Assembly: GCA_963734625.1 (NCBI GenBank)
Contig: CAVTHW010000002.1
Coordinates: 164,356 to 228,355 of the forward strand
Direction of reading: 5' to 3'
DNA: 64,000 bases
Source: CAVTHW01 sp963734625
Lineage (GTDB): Bacteria; Acidobacteriota; Terriglobia; Bryobacterales; Bryobacteraceae
Shown: piece by piece, positions 9,587 through 16,970 of the stretch
How positions within the stretch are numbered: position 1 is the stretch's first letter
Layout of the letters: each line of letters begins with the position of its first letter
Notes under the pieces: generated by a model
Databases searched by the model: none
What the model saw: only the letters and a program-made list of their open reading frames with translations
Told to the model about the DNA's origin: nothing
Program-made: the position numbers and the translations under genes

Positions 9587-10039
9587 ATGCTGGAGAAGGA
9601 AATCATACAGGAATATGGATTCCGAAACGTCCGTAAGAACGGACAGATCGTGGGATTCCAGGTGGGCTACCGGTCGTGCTATTACCGGGGCGTCTGGCTC
9701 TCCATGTCGCTCGGCTTTGACGTTACGGTGGACGGAGAGAAGTTCACGAGGGACCAGATCACCGTCACCGTTGGCGGCAAGACTTATACGCAGGAGGAGA
9801 TGAAGAAGATCGGCGACGTGCAGTGGTCCGTTTCCGAAGCCGCGATTTTGACCGTGGCGAAGCCTGGCGGCCTGAAACCCGGCCTGCATGAGGTTGAGAT
9901 CGGGTGGGGTCACGCCGCATCGTACATGCCCATGGAAATGGGCGCCATGCCTCGCAGGCCGATGTCGCCCAACATAGATGCCGCTATGCGCGGCATGATG
10001 CCGTTTACCGAAAAGCGGAAGATCGTGCTGGTGGTCTGA
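9587..10039 (+). CDS. C-glycoside deglycosidase beta subunit-like protein (DUF6379), copy 2
   Basis: Second small beta-type subunit, intact at 150 aa. It starts at ATG 9587 behind a strong GAGGAGG site. It is highly similar to copy 1 (MLEKE, 'GFQVGYRS.YYRGVWLSMS', 'TVDGEKFTRDQI', 'TYTQEEMKKIGDVQW', 'AILTVAKPGGLKPG') but has a Met/Pro/Arg-rich insertion near the C-terminus (about residues 108-138) before the final 'RKIVLVV' strand. It lies 25 bp after the oxidoreductase and 44 bp before alpha copy 2, repeating the copy 1 spacing. The beta-alpha pair was therefore probably duplicated as a unit. Confidence 0.8.
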   Translation: MLEKEIIQEYGFRNVRKNGQIVGFQVGYRSCYYRGVWLSMSLGFDVTVDGEKFTRDQITVTVGGKTYTQEEMKKIGDVQWSVSEAAILTVAKPGGLKPGLHEVEIGWGHAASYMPMEMGAMPRRPMSPNIDAAMRGMMPFTEKRKIVLVV

Positions 10040-10083
10040 GCCGGTTGAATCGCAAAACGAAATTCGAAATGGAGAAATGACCA

Positions 10084-11124
10084 ATGACGCGAAAAACATT
10101 TCTGCAAACGGTGACGGGCGCGGTCGCAGTTACCGCTATTTCAGGCGCCGCCTCCGCGGCGGCCGAGAAGGCCGGACCCAAGCGCGGCGTGTCCATATAC
10201 AGCTACTCGGACGACATCTTCAAGACGGCGACGCTGGAGGACTGTCTGGCGGCAGTCGGCGACCTGGCCGGAGAAGGCCAGGAAATCGGCCTGGAAATCC
10301 TCGCCAACTCGCATATCGAAGGCTATCCGAACCCCAGCGACGCCTGGGTGAAGAAGTGGCACGAGATGTGCGCCAAATATCACGTCAAGCCCGTGGAATA
10401 CGGCCACTGGGTGGATTCCAAGCTCTTTAGCGAAAAGCAGCCATGGCTCAGCACCAAGGAATCCTATGACATGCTGGTGCGGGACATCAAGCTTGCCAAC
10501 AAGCTGGGATTCACCTGTGGGCGGACGAAACTCGGAGTCATGGACGGGCAATTGACTCCCGTGGCGAACTGGCGTGAGTTTATCAAGATGGCCCTGCCGG
10601 TGGCGGAGAAGTACAACTTTAGGATGATGCCGGAGATCCACAATCCGACCAGACTGAAGTCCAAAATGATTGACGACTACGTGGACTTCATTCAGAAAGA
10701 GAAGACCACTCCGTGGTTCGGCCTCAACATCGATTTCGGCGTCTTCCAGAACCGCCGTTCCGGTGGCAGGGCGCAGGGAGGGCCTCCGGCCGGCATGGCT
10801 GGCGGACCAGGCGGACCCAGTGGACAGGGTGGAAGATCGGGCGCCCCGGGCGGAATGGGCGGCACCGCGGAACCGTCGAAGGTTGAGGAGATGATCCCGC
10901 TGCTGCCCTATGTTCATTGCTGCCACGCGAAGTTCATGGAGATGAACGACAACTGCGAAGAAACCAGCATCCCGTATCCCGAGATCATCAAGATGCTGGT
11001 CGAACACAAGTGGAACGGCTACCTGCTGAGCGAGTATGAGGGCGCGGACAGGAACTCGGGCGGGGCCTTCACCGCGGTACGCAAGCACCACGTCCTGATG
11101 AGGCGGCTGCTGGGAGAGGCATAG
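10084..11124 (+). CDS. C-glycoside deglycosidase alpha subunit-like TIM barrel, copy 2
   Basis: Intact 346-residue alpha-type subunit. It has a Tat-like N-terminus (TRKTFLQT, then Ala-rich, residues 1-30) and a TIM barrel with the four expected metal ligands: E184 ('MMPEIH'), D217 ('LNIDFGV'), H281 ('HCCHAKF') and E317 ('SEYEGAD'). In CarB/DgpC these bind a divalent metal next to the catalytic base. Between D217 and H281 there is a glycine/proline-rich insertion (about 226-263) absent from classic family members. Start ATG 10084 is preceded by GGAG. It forms an operon with beta copy 2. This is the best candidate for an active catalytic subunit in the cluster; the substrate is unknown. Confidence 0.8.
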   Translation: MTRKTFLQTVTGAVAVTAISGAASAAAEKAGPKRGVSIYSYSDDIFKTATLEDCLAAVGDLAGEGQEIGLEILANSHIEGYPNPSDAWVKKWHEMCAKYHVKPVEYGHWVDSKLFSEKQPWLSTKESYDMLVRDIKLANKLGFTCGRTKLGVMDGQLTPVANWREFIKMALPVAEKYNFRMMPEIHNPTRLKSKMIDDYVDFIQKEKTTPWFGLNIDFGVFQNRRSGGRAQGGPPAGMAGGPGGPSGQGGRSGAPGGMGGTAEPSKVEEMIPLLPYVHCCHAKFMEMNDNCEETSIPYPEIIKMLVEHKWNGYLLSEYEGADRNSGGAFTAVRKHHVLMRRLLGEA

Positions 11125-11244
11125 CGTGAAGTAAGTCATATCCCGGTGCCGCGCTGTGCTGTCGTGTTGGGAGTTAGCGTGATTCTATAGACGCGGAAAC
11201 CATCGGAGCGAATCTGACCTGACGAACAGGAACGGAACCCGAAA

Positions 11245-11693
11245 ATGTTTGAAAACTATCTGCTGGTAAGACACGATTTCCAGAACGTCTCGCAAACCGG
11301 GCAGATCATCGGTTCTCAGGTGAAGATCGGGATCCCCTATTACCGGGGCGTGTACCTTTCCCAGATAGAGGGCGTGAAGCTGAAGGTCAACGACGAGGAG
11401 TTTGACGCCGACGTGATGACCTTTACCGTCCTGGCGCACGGGCCGAAAGTGCCTGACAGCCCTCTGAAGACATACACGTTCAAGGAACTTGCGACCGCGA
11501 CGACAGCACGATGGTCTTTCGGCGACGCCGCCACTCTGACGATAAGGAAGCCGCGCGGCTTGAAGCCGGGAACATACCAGGTTTCTCTGGCGATCCGGGC
11601 CGGAAATTCCTACGTCCCTCGAACCGATCCAGAGGGTCTTTTCGATTTCAGCGGAATGTACGGACGGGGCGGCACCCGGTGCTGCCGAGGAGG
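11245..11693 (+). CDS. C-glycoside deglycosidase beta subunit-like protein, copy 3 (3' end disrupted)
   Basis: Divergent beta-type subunit beginning MFENYLLVRHDFQNVSQTGQ, with 'YYRGVYLSQIEGVKLKVNDEEF' and 'ATLTIRKPRGLKPGTYQV' matching the family. The normal last strand is missing. After 'FDFSGMYG' the frame runs into unrelated sequence and reads to a stop at 11712, while an adjacent frame encodes the tail of an IS1380-type transposase. No alpha gene follows directly. The gene therefore seems to have lost its last few codons to an insertion. It could still fold without the last strand, but I consider it probably inactive. Confidence 0.68.
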
Positions 11694-11863
11694 GTTGAGA
11701 AGTGGTCGCTGACCAGCCTGCAACAGCGGTTGTTCAAGACGGGCGGTCGGCTGGTCAAGCAGGCGCGCTATTACTGGCTCTTGCTGGCGGAGGGCCACCT
11801 GACGCGGCGGCTGTTCGCGAGCATGGTGTGCCGGATCGCGGCGCTGCCCGTGCCCGCCGGATA
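11694..11863 (+). pseudogene. IS1380-type transposase C-terminal fragment
   Basis: A frame reading 'KWSLTSLQQRLFKTGG' followed by 'QARYYWLLLAEGHLTRRLF' and 'RRIAALP'-like sequence matches the C-terminal end of IS1380-family DDE transposases. Only about 55 codons remain; the catalytic core and the left end are absent. It abuts the truncated beta copy 3. It is a remnant, not a mobile element. Confidence 0.6.
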
Positions 11864-12048
11864 GGGCGCGGCGGGGAAGGAAACCGGGCGAAGGAGGAAG
11901 GGGATGGATACGTGTTTGAGAAATTGCTTAAACTCAGTCATTTCCGATTTCTCCCGTACTCGCGGGAGCCAGAGCTGGCCCCTGCCGGGGCCGCTTGAGC
12001 CGCTCGGAAAAGAAAGTGAGAGAAACGGCTCCAACGGAGGAGGTTTGA

Positions 12049-12100
12049 TGTAGAATCTATCGTGGCCAGGAAGCCATAATGGCAATCCTGGCTAAATGTT
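12049..12100 (+). promoter_or_regulatory. Promoter/leader motif (TAGAAT...GTGGCCAGG), copy 1
   Basis: A -10-like TAGAAT is followed at fixed distance by GTGGCCAGG and then by an inverted match (GCCAGG ... CCTGGC) that could form a hairpin. The same arrangement recurs at 46807 (TATAAT) and 53571 (TACAAT). Here it lies about 100 bp upstream of beta copy 4. It probably marks a promoter plus structured 5' leader; no -35 box is obvious. Confidence 0.45.
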
Positions 12101-12192
12101 TCCCCGCCAAGTTTGGCGCTGAAAGGGTCAGAACGACGGATTGTTCAGTACGCCCATCTTTACATTTCAGGAAAGAAGGAGGTTGGATTTAC

Positions 12193-12588
12193 ATGGAAGA
12201 GATGCACATATTAGAGAACCACATGATCCAGCAGAAAGGCTTCAGGAATGTTTCTGCTTTGGGACGAGTTGTGGGGTTCCAGGTTAGGGTGAGGATAGTC
12301 GCCTACAAAGGGATGTGGACGGACGTCATTGGGGGCGCTGAGGTCACCGTTGACGGGGAAGCTTTCCCGCGCAACCAGATAACGTGGACCATAGGCGATC
12401 ATGCGTTCACGCAGGACGAGCTCTTGGCTACCACGGACGTCCATTGGCAATGGATCGAGCCGGCGACTCTAACGGTCAGCAAGCCCGGTGGACTGAAACC
12501 CGGAAATCATAAGGTCAGGGTGTCTGTAAGTTTCTTGGAGGGCACAACGCCTCGGAGCACCTTTACCAGGGAATTGATACTCGTGTGA
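12193..12588 (+). CDS. C-glycoside deglycosidase beta subunit-like protein (DUF6379), copy 4
   Basis: Intact 131-residue beta-type subunit. Start ATG 12193 is preceded by AGGAGG at 12177-12182. Family features are 'HMIQQKGFRNVSALGRVVGFQVRV', 'AEVTVDGEAFPRNQITW', 'FTQDELLATTDVHWQW' and 'ATLTVSKPGGLKPGNHKV', ending in a hydrophobic strand 'RELILV'. It is more diverged than copies 1 and 2, so it may act on a different substrate. It ends 15 bp before the start of alpha copy 4 and is therefore likely co-translated with it. Confidence 0.78.
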   Translation: MEEMHILENHMIQQKGFRNVSALGRVVGFQVRVRIVAYKGMWTDVIGGAEVTVDGEAFPRNQITWTIGDHAFTQDELLATTDVHWQWIEPATLTVSKPGGLKPGNHKVRVSVSFLEGTTPRSTFTRELILV

Positions 12589-12603
12589 CTAGGAGATATG
12601 AAA

Positions 12604-13755
12604 ATGACGCGAAAAGAGTTTCTAGGGTCCGTCGCAGGCGCGACTACTTATGCTGCCATGTCGTCTGCTACTGGCGCCGCAAGTGCTGCCGAAGCCCCAA
12701 AGAAAGCTAAGTTCAAGCGTGGGGTCAGCCTGTTTAGCTACAACGGAGATCATCATTCGAGCATGACGCTGGAAGACTGCTTCATGGAAATGGATGACAT
12801 GGGCGCCCGCAGCCTCGAGATACTGTCCGAGCAGCATATTCCGGGTTATCCGAATCCCTCCAACGCCTGGGTTGACCACTGGTTCAAGATGCTCGACAAG
12901 TACCGGATCACGCCGGCCTTCTATTCCGGCTGGACGCTCGACATCGGGACTCCACAGGACACCCTGGATTGGTTCGTACGGGATTTGCGGCTCGCCAACA
13001 GGCTGGGATTTAAGCGCGCGCGTCTGAAGGGTACGGGAGGGCGGGCGAGATCGGCGCCGGGTGACAGGGTGGGACCGGGTTTCAACCCGATTGTCGATCC
13101 CAAGTGGGAGGAATTTGTCCTAAAGGCCCTGCCGTTCGCGGAGAAGTTGGACGTCGCGTTTAGCGCCGGGGAGACTTCTGGTACGCTCAAATCCCCGGTG
13201 AATGAAGCAGTCATCGCGTTCCTGCAGAAGTACCCGACACCGTACTTCGGCTTCCAGATCGATACCTCGGCGCTCGCCACCCGTCCCGGTCGAGTGAGGG
13301 ACAATGATTTCGAGTCGGATCCGGCTGAGCGAGCGGCAGGAGGGCGAGGCGGGGCAGGAGGGCGAGGCGGGGCAGGAGCGCCGGGCGGGGCAGGAGGGCG
13401 AGGCGGGGCAGGAGCGCCGGGCGGGGCAGGAGCGCCGGGCGGGGCAGGAGGGCGAGGCGCGGCGGGAGGACCGGTCGCGACGGCGGCGCCACGCCAGACC
13501 TCACAGCCCAGGGACCTTCTGCCGCTGCTGCCCTACACCATCCACTTTCATTTCAAGTATTGGGAAATGCTGGATGACTTTACGGAATACTCTATTCCGT
13601 TCGATCAGATTGTTGCCGTGCTGATAGAGGGCGGATACGACAAGCATACCTGCAGTGAGTATGAAGGGCCGCGGACTCAAGGCTTGGCCTCCATACAGCT
13701 TCGACGTCACCAGGTAATGTTAAAGCGCCTAATGGGAGAATACGAGAGCGCCTGA
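12604..13755 (+). CDS. C-glycoside deglycosidase alpha subunit-like TIM barrel, copy 4 (with Gly-rich repeat insert)
   Basis: Alpha-type subunit paired with beta copy 4. I prefer ATG 12604 over 12598 because AGGAG at 12591-12595 is then 8 nt away. It has a Tat-like leader (TRKEFLGS, then Ala-rich) and metal-ligand motifs E ('SAGETSG'), D ('FQIDTSA'), H ('HFHFKYWEM') and E ('SEYEGPRT'). Between the D and H ligands lies an insertion of about 60 residues built from six-residue GAGGRG and GAGAPG units, encoded by an 18-bp tandem repeat (13335-13460). The frame is intact through the repeat. It is diverged from copies 1 and 2 in the substrate-facing N-terminal half ('YSGWTLDIGTPQ'). Confidence 0.78.
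   Translation: MTRKEFLGSVAGATTYAAMSSATGAASAAEAPKKAKFKRGVSLFSYNGDHHSSMTLEDCFMEMDDMGARSLEILSEQHIPGYPNPSNAWVDHWFKMLDKYRITPAFYSGWTLDIGTPQDTLDWFVRDLRLANRLGFKRARLKGTGGRARSAPGDRVGPGFNPIVDPKWEEFVLKALPFAEKLDVAFSAGETSGTLKSPVNEAVIAFLQKYPTPYFGFQIDTSALATRPGRVRDNDFESDPAERAAGGRGGAGGRGGAGAPGGAGGRGGAGAPGGAGAPGGAGGRGAAGGPVATAAPRQTSQPRDLLPLLPYTIHFHFKYWEMLDDFTEYSIPFDQIVAVLIEGGYDKHTCSEYEGPRTQGLASIQLRRHQVMLKRLMGEYESA
13335..13460 (+). repeat. 18-bp minisatellite inside alpha copy 4, seven units
   Basis: Seven tandem copies of an 18-bp unit of two kinds, GGCAGGAGGGCGAGGCGG and GGCAGGAGCGCCGGGCGG, in the order A A B A B B A (the last with one change). Each encodes GAGGRG or GAGAPG. The length is a multiple of three, so copy-number change would not break the frame. 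Confidence 0.9.
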
Positions 13756-13769
13756 TTCTGCAGGAGCTT

Positions 13770-14168
13770 ATTCAAGCGGGCCTGGCGGACCGCCGGCCGG
13801 CATGGCTGGCGGTCCTGGCGGGCCAGGCGGACCCAGTGGACAGGGTGAAAGATCGGGCGCCCCGGGCGGAATGGGAGGAGCCGGGGAACCGTCGAAAATC
13901 GAGGAGATGATTCCGCTGCTGCCCTATGTTCATTGCTACCATGCGAAGTTCATATAGATGAACGACAACTGCGAAGAAACCCGATCCCGCATCCCGGCAT
14001 TATCAAGATGTTGGTGGAACACAAGTGGAACGGCTACCCGCTGAGCGAGCATGAGGGCGCGGACAGGAACTCGGGCGGGGCCTTCACCGCGGTACGCAAC
14101 CACCACGTCCTGATGAGGCGGCTGCTGGGAGAGGCATAGCGTGAAGTAAGTCATATCCCGGTGCCGCT
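13770..14168 (+). pseudogene. Duplicated tail of alpha copy 2 (pseudogene)
   Basis: The sequence is nearly identical to 10780-11154: the Gly-rich segment, 'LLPYVH', 'VEHKWNGY', 'ADRNSGGAFTAVR', 'RRLLGEA', the stop and about 45 bp beyond it. It carries an in-frame TAG where copy 2 has ATGGAG codons ('KFMEM' becomes 'KFI-stop') and an indel soon after. It lacks the 5' half and any start. This is a segmental duplication now decaying, and a possible source for gene conversion with copy 2. Confidence 0.75.
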
Positions 14169-14357
14169 TGGCATTTTCGGCTTCACCGGGCACAAGCAAT
14201 CTTTCTTTGGCGACCTGCACTGCATGTGACGTGACGGTTTCACCTTCTACACGGAGAGCAAGGATGTCACCGCAACATGGTTCAACGGCAAGGCGACGTC
14301 GAAGAAGGTGAGCACCTGGGACAGGGCGATGACGCGCTGAGAGAGCGCCCGCAGCAG

Positions 14358-14660
14358 TATGATCGAACTGGCGCATATCACCGATCTCACGATCTACATG
14401 GGCGAAACGATTGAAGTCGGAGCCACGCCCTCGGGTTTCCGGCGGGTGATCCCGATAACCGGCTGGTATGCGCGAGGTCCGCGGCTCGAAGGCTGCATTC
14501 TGGCCGGAGGTGCCAGTTTGTGCATTCAGAATTGAGGTCGCCGGCACGGTCCGCCCGGCGCTATGGAGCGCATCCGCCGGGGTGAACCCGTAGGTCCAGG
14601 GTCGATTGACTTTCGCGCTAGGCCGCGCTTTGTCGCCCTGGACTGCCAAGTAGTGCATCA
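14358..14660 (+). pseudogene. DUF3237 protein remnant
   Basis: A frame from 14358 reads 'IELAHITDLTIYMGETIEVG', then 'RRVIPITGWYARGPRLEG' and 'LAGGASL', the N-terminal half of DUF3237 beta-barrel proteins. It stops at 14535. A later frame (from 14563) reads 'MERIRRGEPVGPG' then 'DFRARPRF', which matches the C-terminal end of the same family. The middle third is missing. DUF3237 function is not well known. Placement at the end of the C-glycoside cluster may be meaningful or accidental. Confidence 0.5.
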
Positions 14661-14798
14661 ATCTACACGCACTCCGTGCTGGGTTCCGCTAGCGCGGGGC
14701 GCATTCGGAACGGCTGGAGCAGCAGTCGCCACCTCTTGTCCCGACGTCTCTGTCGGCGCTGCCCCAGAGTTTGTACATGGGTCTGCTCCCATTCTTTT

Positions 14799-15239
14799 GG
14801 GCAATTTTGGGCAATGCGCGACGGGAGCCCTGGGAGATATGGCACTCCTGGCAATGAGGAATCTGCAAGTTGCAGATTCCAGGTACCTATCGTGGGTTCG
14901 AATCCCACCCTCACCGCCAAATAACAGAAACTAAACAACTTAACTAGAGTTTTCCGTGGGTTTCTCGGGTTCGACTTGGTCGTATCTTATTGAAAACAAA
15001 TAAGCCGGCCCGTGGGTGGAAAAAGAATCCTCACTGGTTTTTAAGTTGTTGTATTTTCAATTGCTTACGGAGAGGCCAAATTTCGATCGTAATACGATCG
15101 TAGTGAGCCCGGGTGAATTGCCATTCGGGCGGGACTGCCGAGAGTGCTTGGCGCCTGCATTCCGGAGGTGGCTGTCGGCCCTGCGCTTCACACAATTAGG
15201 GGGAAAGCGGCCCGTGAAGGCCACTTCGAAGACGCCGCG
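14799..15239. repeat. Large direct repeat with tRNA-3'-end-like module, left copy
   Basis: This segment is homologous to about 57038-57380, with near identity over the first 120 bp. It contains a palindrome AATCTGCAA-G-TTGCAGATT, then a tRNA T-arm to CCA (GGGTTCGAATCCCACCC, ending at CACCGCCA near 14919), then ATTGAAAACAAA about 70 bp further on. No 5' part of a tRNA is present. The arrangement resembles an attachment site formed by integration at a tRNA 3' end, but it could also be a dispersed repeat family. Confidence 0.7.
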
Positions 15240-15731
15240 CGGGTGCTTCCCCCTGTCATCCCCCGCTGCCGAGCACCTGGGTCCGAGGGATTCAAGGCTG
15301 TCCAGGACCTCGCGGATACGGGGCACCTCCTGCCAACGAAAGCAACTCCCAGTTGCGGTCAAAGATCGAGCCGACGCGCACGTCGGGGGGAGCGCGGGTC
15401 CTCGGTACAAAGATCTTTCTGCGTTGTCCGGAGCGGCACGCCGAGGGCCACCAAGGTTCGTTCCGAGAGCCTGTTGCGGGAGTCTTGGAGTGACTGGCAC
15501 AGCAGGCGGCTCACCCGGTGCACCGGCTCGACGAAATCACTGCGATGCTCCTTGGAGAGTTACGCCATGAACACCCGCAGACGCCACTCCCGCAGGTGCA
15601 CTGAATGGATTGGCCGGCACATTGATCGCACTTGCGCGGGCCTCATATTAAGAAGGGCCTTGCAGTTCGTCATTCGCCCTTTGGCAATCAAGCCAGACCG
15701 CCGGTCTTCGTCACAGATTGTGCACTTACCT
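15240..15731. other. No gene recognised
   Basis: About 490 bp between the direct repeat and the ABC permease gene. Open frames occur on both strands but show no family signatures or ribosome-binding sites that I trust. Confidence 0.35.
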
Positions 15732-16955
15732 TCACTCCGCTCGCAGAGAGTTGACAGGATTCGCCATGGAGGCTTTGCGGGCAGGGATAGTACCGAAAAG
15801 GAGGCCAATGGCCGCCGAAGATGCGACCGCGAGGAACAGGGGATTGGCGGCGAAAATGGCCTGCCAGCCGGCTGCCCGGGCGACAACAAGAGTCACCGTG
15901 ATCCCGAGGAGGGCGCCGGCTAGTCCGCCGGACAAGCTGAGCATCATGGCCTCAAGCAAGAACTGGAATAGGATGTCGCTCCGGCGCGCCCCGAGGGCTC
16001 TGCGCAATCCGATCTCCTTGACCCGCTCCCGAACCGCCATCAGCATGACGGCCAGAATACCCACCCCGCCGACCACAAGTGAGAGTGACGCGACCCCGAC
16101 TGTCAACGAGGTGAACGTGCGTTGGGTCTCTTCTTGAGCACGCAGCAGTTCCGCCTGGTTCTGGATCGTAAAGTCATCTTGCTTTTCAGCCCGCAGCCGA
16201 TGACGTTCCCGCAGGATGTCGCGCAATCGATCCGCGCAGAGATCCATTTGCTTTTCCGAGCGGACCTGGACGTAGATGTTGTTGACGTGAACAATGTTGA
16301 ACACCCGGCGTAGGGCTGTACGCAATGGAATGAGAATCTGGTCGTCCTGGTCGGCACCGTTCATATCGACACCGGCCGCCGCGAGCGTTCCGATTACCTG
16401 AAAGGGGACTTTGCCGATCCGGATAGTCAGGCCAGTCGGATCCGCCCCACCGAATAGATCTCGGACCACCGTTTGTCCGACCACCGCGACCCGGCGGGAG
16501 GCTCGGTCATCCTCTTCATCGAACGTGTCCCCGCTTTCAATCCGCAGATTGCGAATCGCCAGCATCTGCGGTGTGGTCCCAACGATGGTCGTCTGGAGCG
16601 AGACCTCTTCGTACTTGATCGGCATCTTCTTGGATTGGGAAGGTGCGACCAGAGAGACCAGATCCGCTGCCGCAGCCTGAATGGCGCTCGCGTCCTCGGG
16701 CATTAGCGACGTGACCACTGCATTCTGCCGCTCGCGTCCGGCGACTACAGTCACTTTGCCGGCGGTCACGGAAATGAGATTCGTTCCCATTTTCCGAATC
16801 CCGCCGAGCACCTTCTCTTCGGATCCGCGGCCGACAGCGGCCATGACGCTCACCGTGGCGACACCCACCACGATCCCCAGGAGCGACAGTATGGTCCGCA
16901 GTTTGTGCGCCCACAGCATTCGCGCGGAGACTCCCAAACCACGAGTCCATCTCAT
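15732..16955 (-). CDS. MacB-type ABC transporter permease (FtsX/MacB_PCD), 2
   Basis: Inner-membrane permease of the MacB/FtsX type, 407 aa. It has an N-terminal transmembrane helix ('TILSLLGIVVGVATVSVMAAVG'), a large periplasmic MacB_PCD domain (about residues 45-270), then three transmembrane helices with the FtsX core ('VGGVGILAVMLMAVRERVKEIGLRRALGARR'). It is the last gene of an operon with a second permease (15 bp gap), an ATPase, a periplasmic adaptor and a TolC-like channel. In such systems the ATPase drives conformational change that pushes a periplasmic substrate through the channel. The substrate is unknown. Confidence 0.9.
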   Translation of the reverse strand: MRWTRGLGVSARMLWAHKLRTILSLLGIVVGVATVSVMAAVGRGSEEKVLGGIRKMGTNLISVTAGKVTVVAGRERQNAVVTSLMPEDASAIQAAAADLVSLVAPSQSKKMPIKYEEVSLQTTIVGTTPQMLAIRNLRIESGDTFDEEDDRASRRVAVVGQTVVRDLFGGADPTGLTIRIGKVPFQVIGTLAAAGVDMNGADQDDQILIPLRTALRRVFNIVHVNNIYVQVRSEKQMDLCADRLRDILRERHRLRAEKQDDFTIQNQAELLRAQEETQRTFTSLTVGVASLSLVVGGVGILAVMLMAVRERVKEIGLRRALGARRSDILFQFLLEAMMLSLSGGLAGALLGITVTLVVARAAGWQAIFAANPLFLAVASSAAIGLLFGTIPARKASMANPVNSLRAE

Positions 16956-16970
16956 GAAGCGCTATCCTGT

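Noticed and set aside
13335..13460. CRISPR-like array (regular repeats)
   Set aside because: The 18-bp units are directly adjacent with no spacers and encode a Gly-rich loop in frame.
14890..14920. Possible tRNA gene (GGGTTCGAATCCCACC to CCA)
   Set aside because: Only the T-arm and acceptor 3' strand are present; no D-arm, anticodon arm or matching 5' strand (expected to begin about GGTGAGG) is found upstream at any of the four sites.
14663..14938. Minus-strand ORF with 'VRVGFEPTIGTWNLQ'
   Set aside because: This is the antisense of the tRNA T-arm repeat (GGGTTCGAATCCCACC), a well-known source of spurious ORFs.
15057..15570. Open frames on both strands after the left direct repeat
   Set aside because: No motifs, and part of the region is repeat sequence; likely non-coding.
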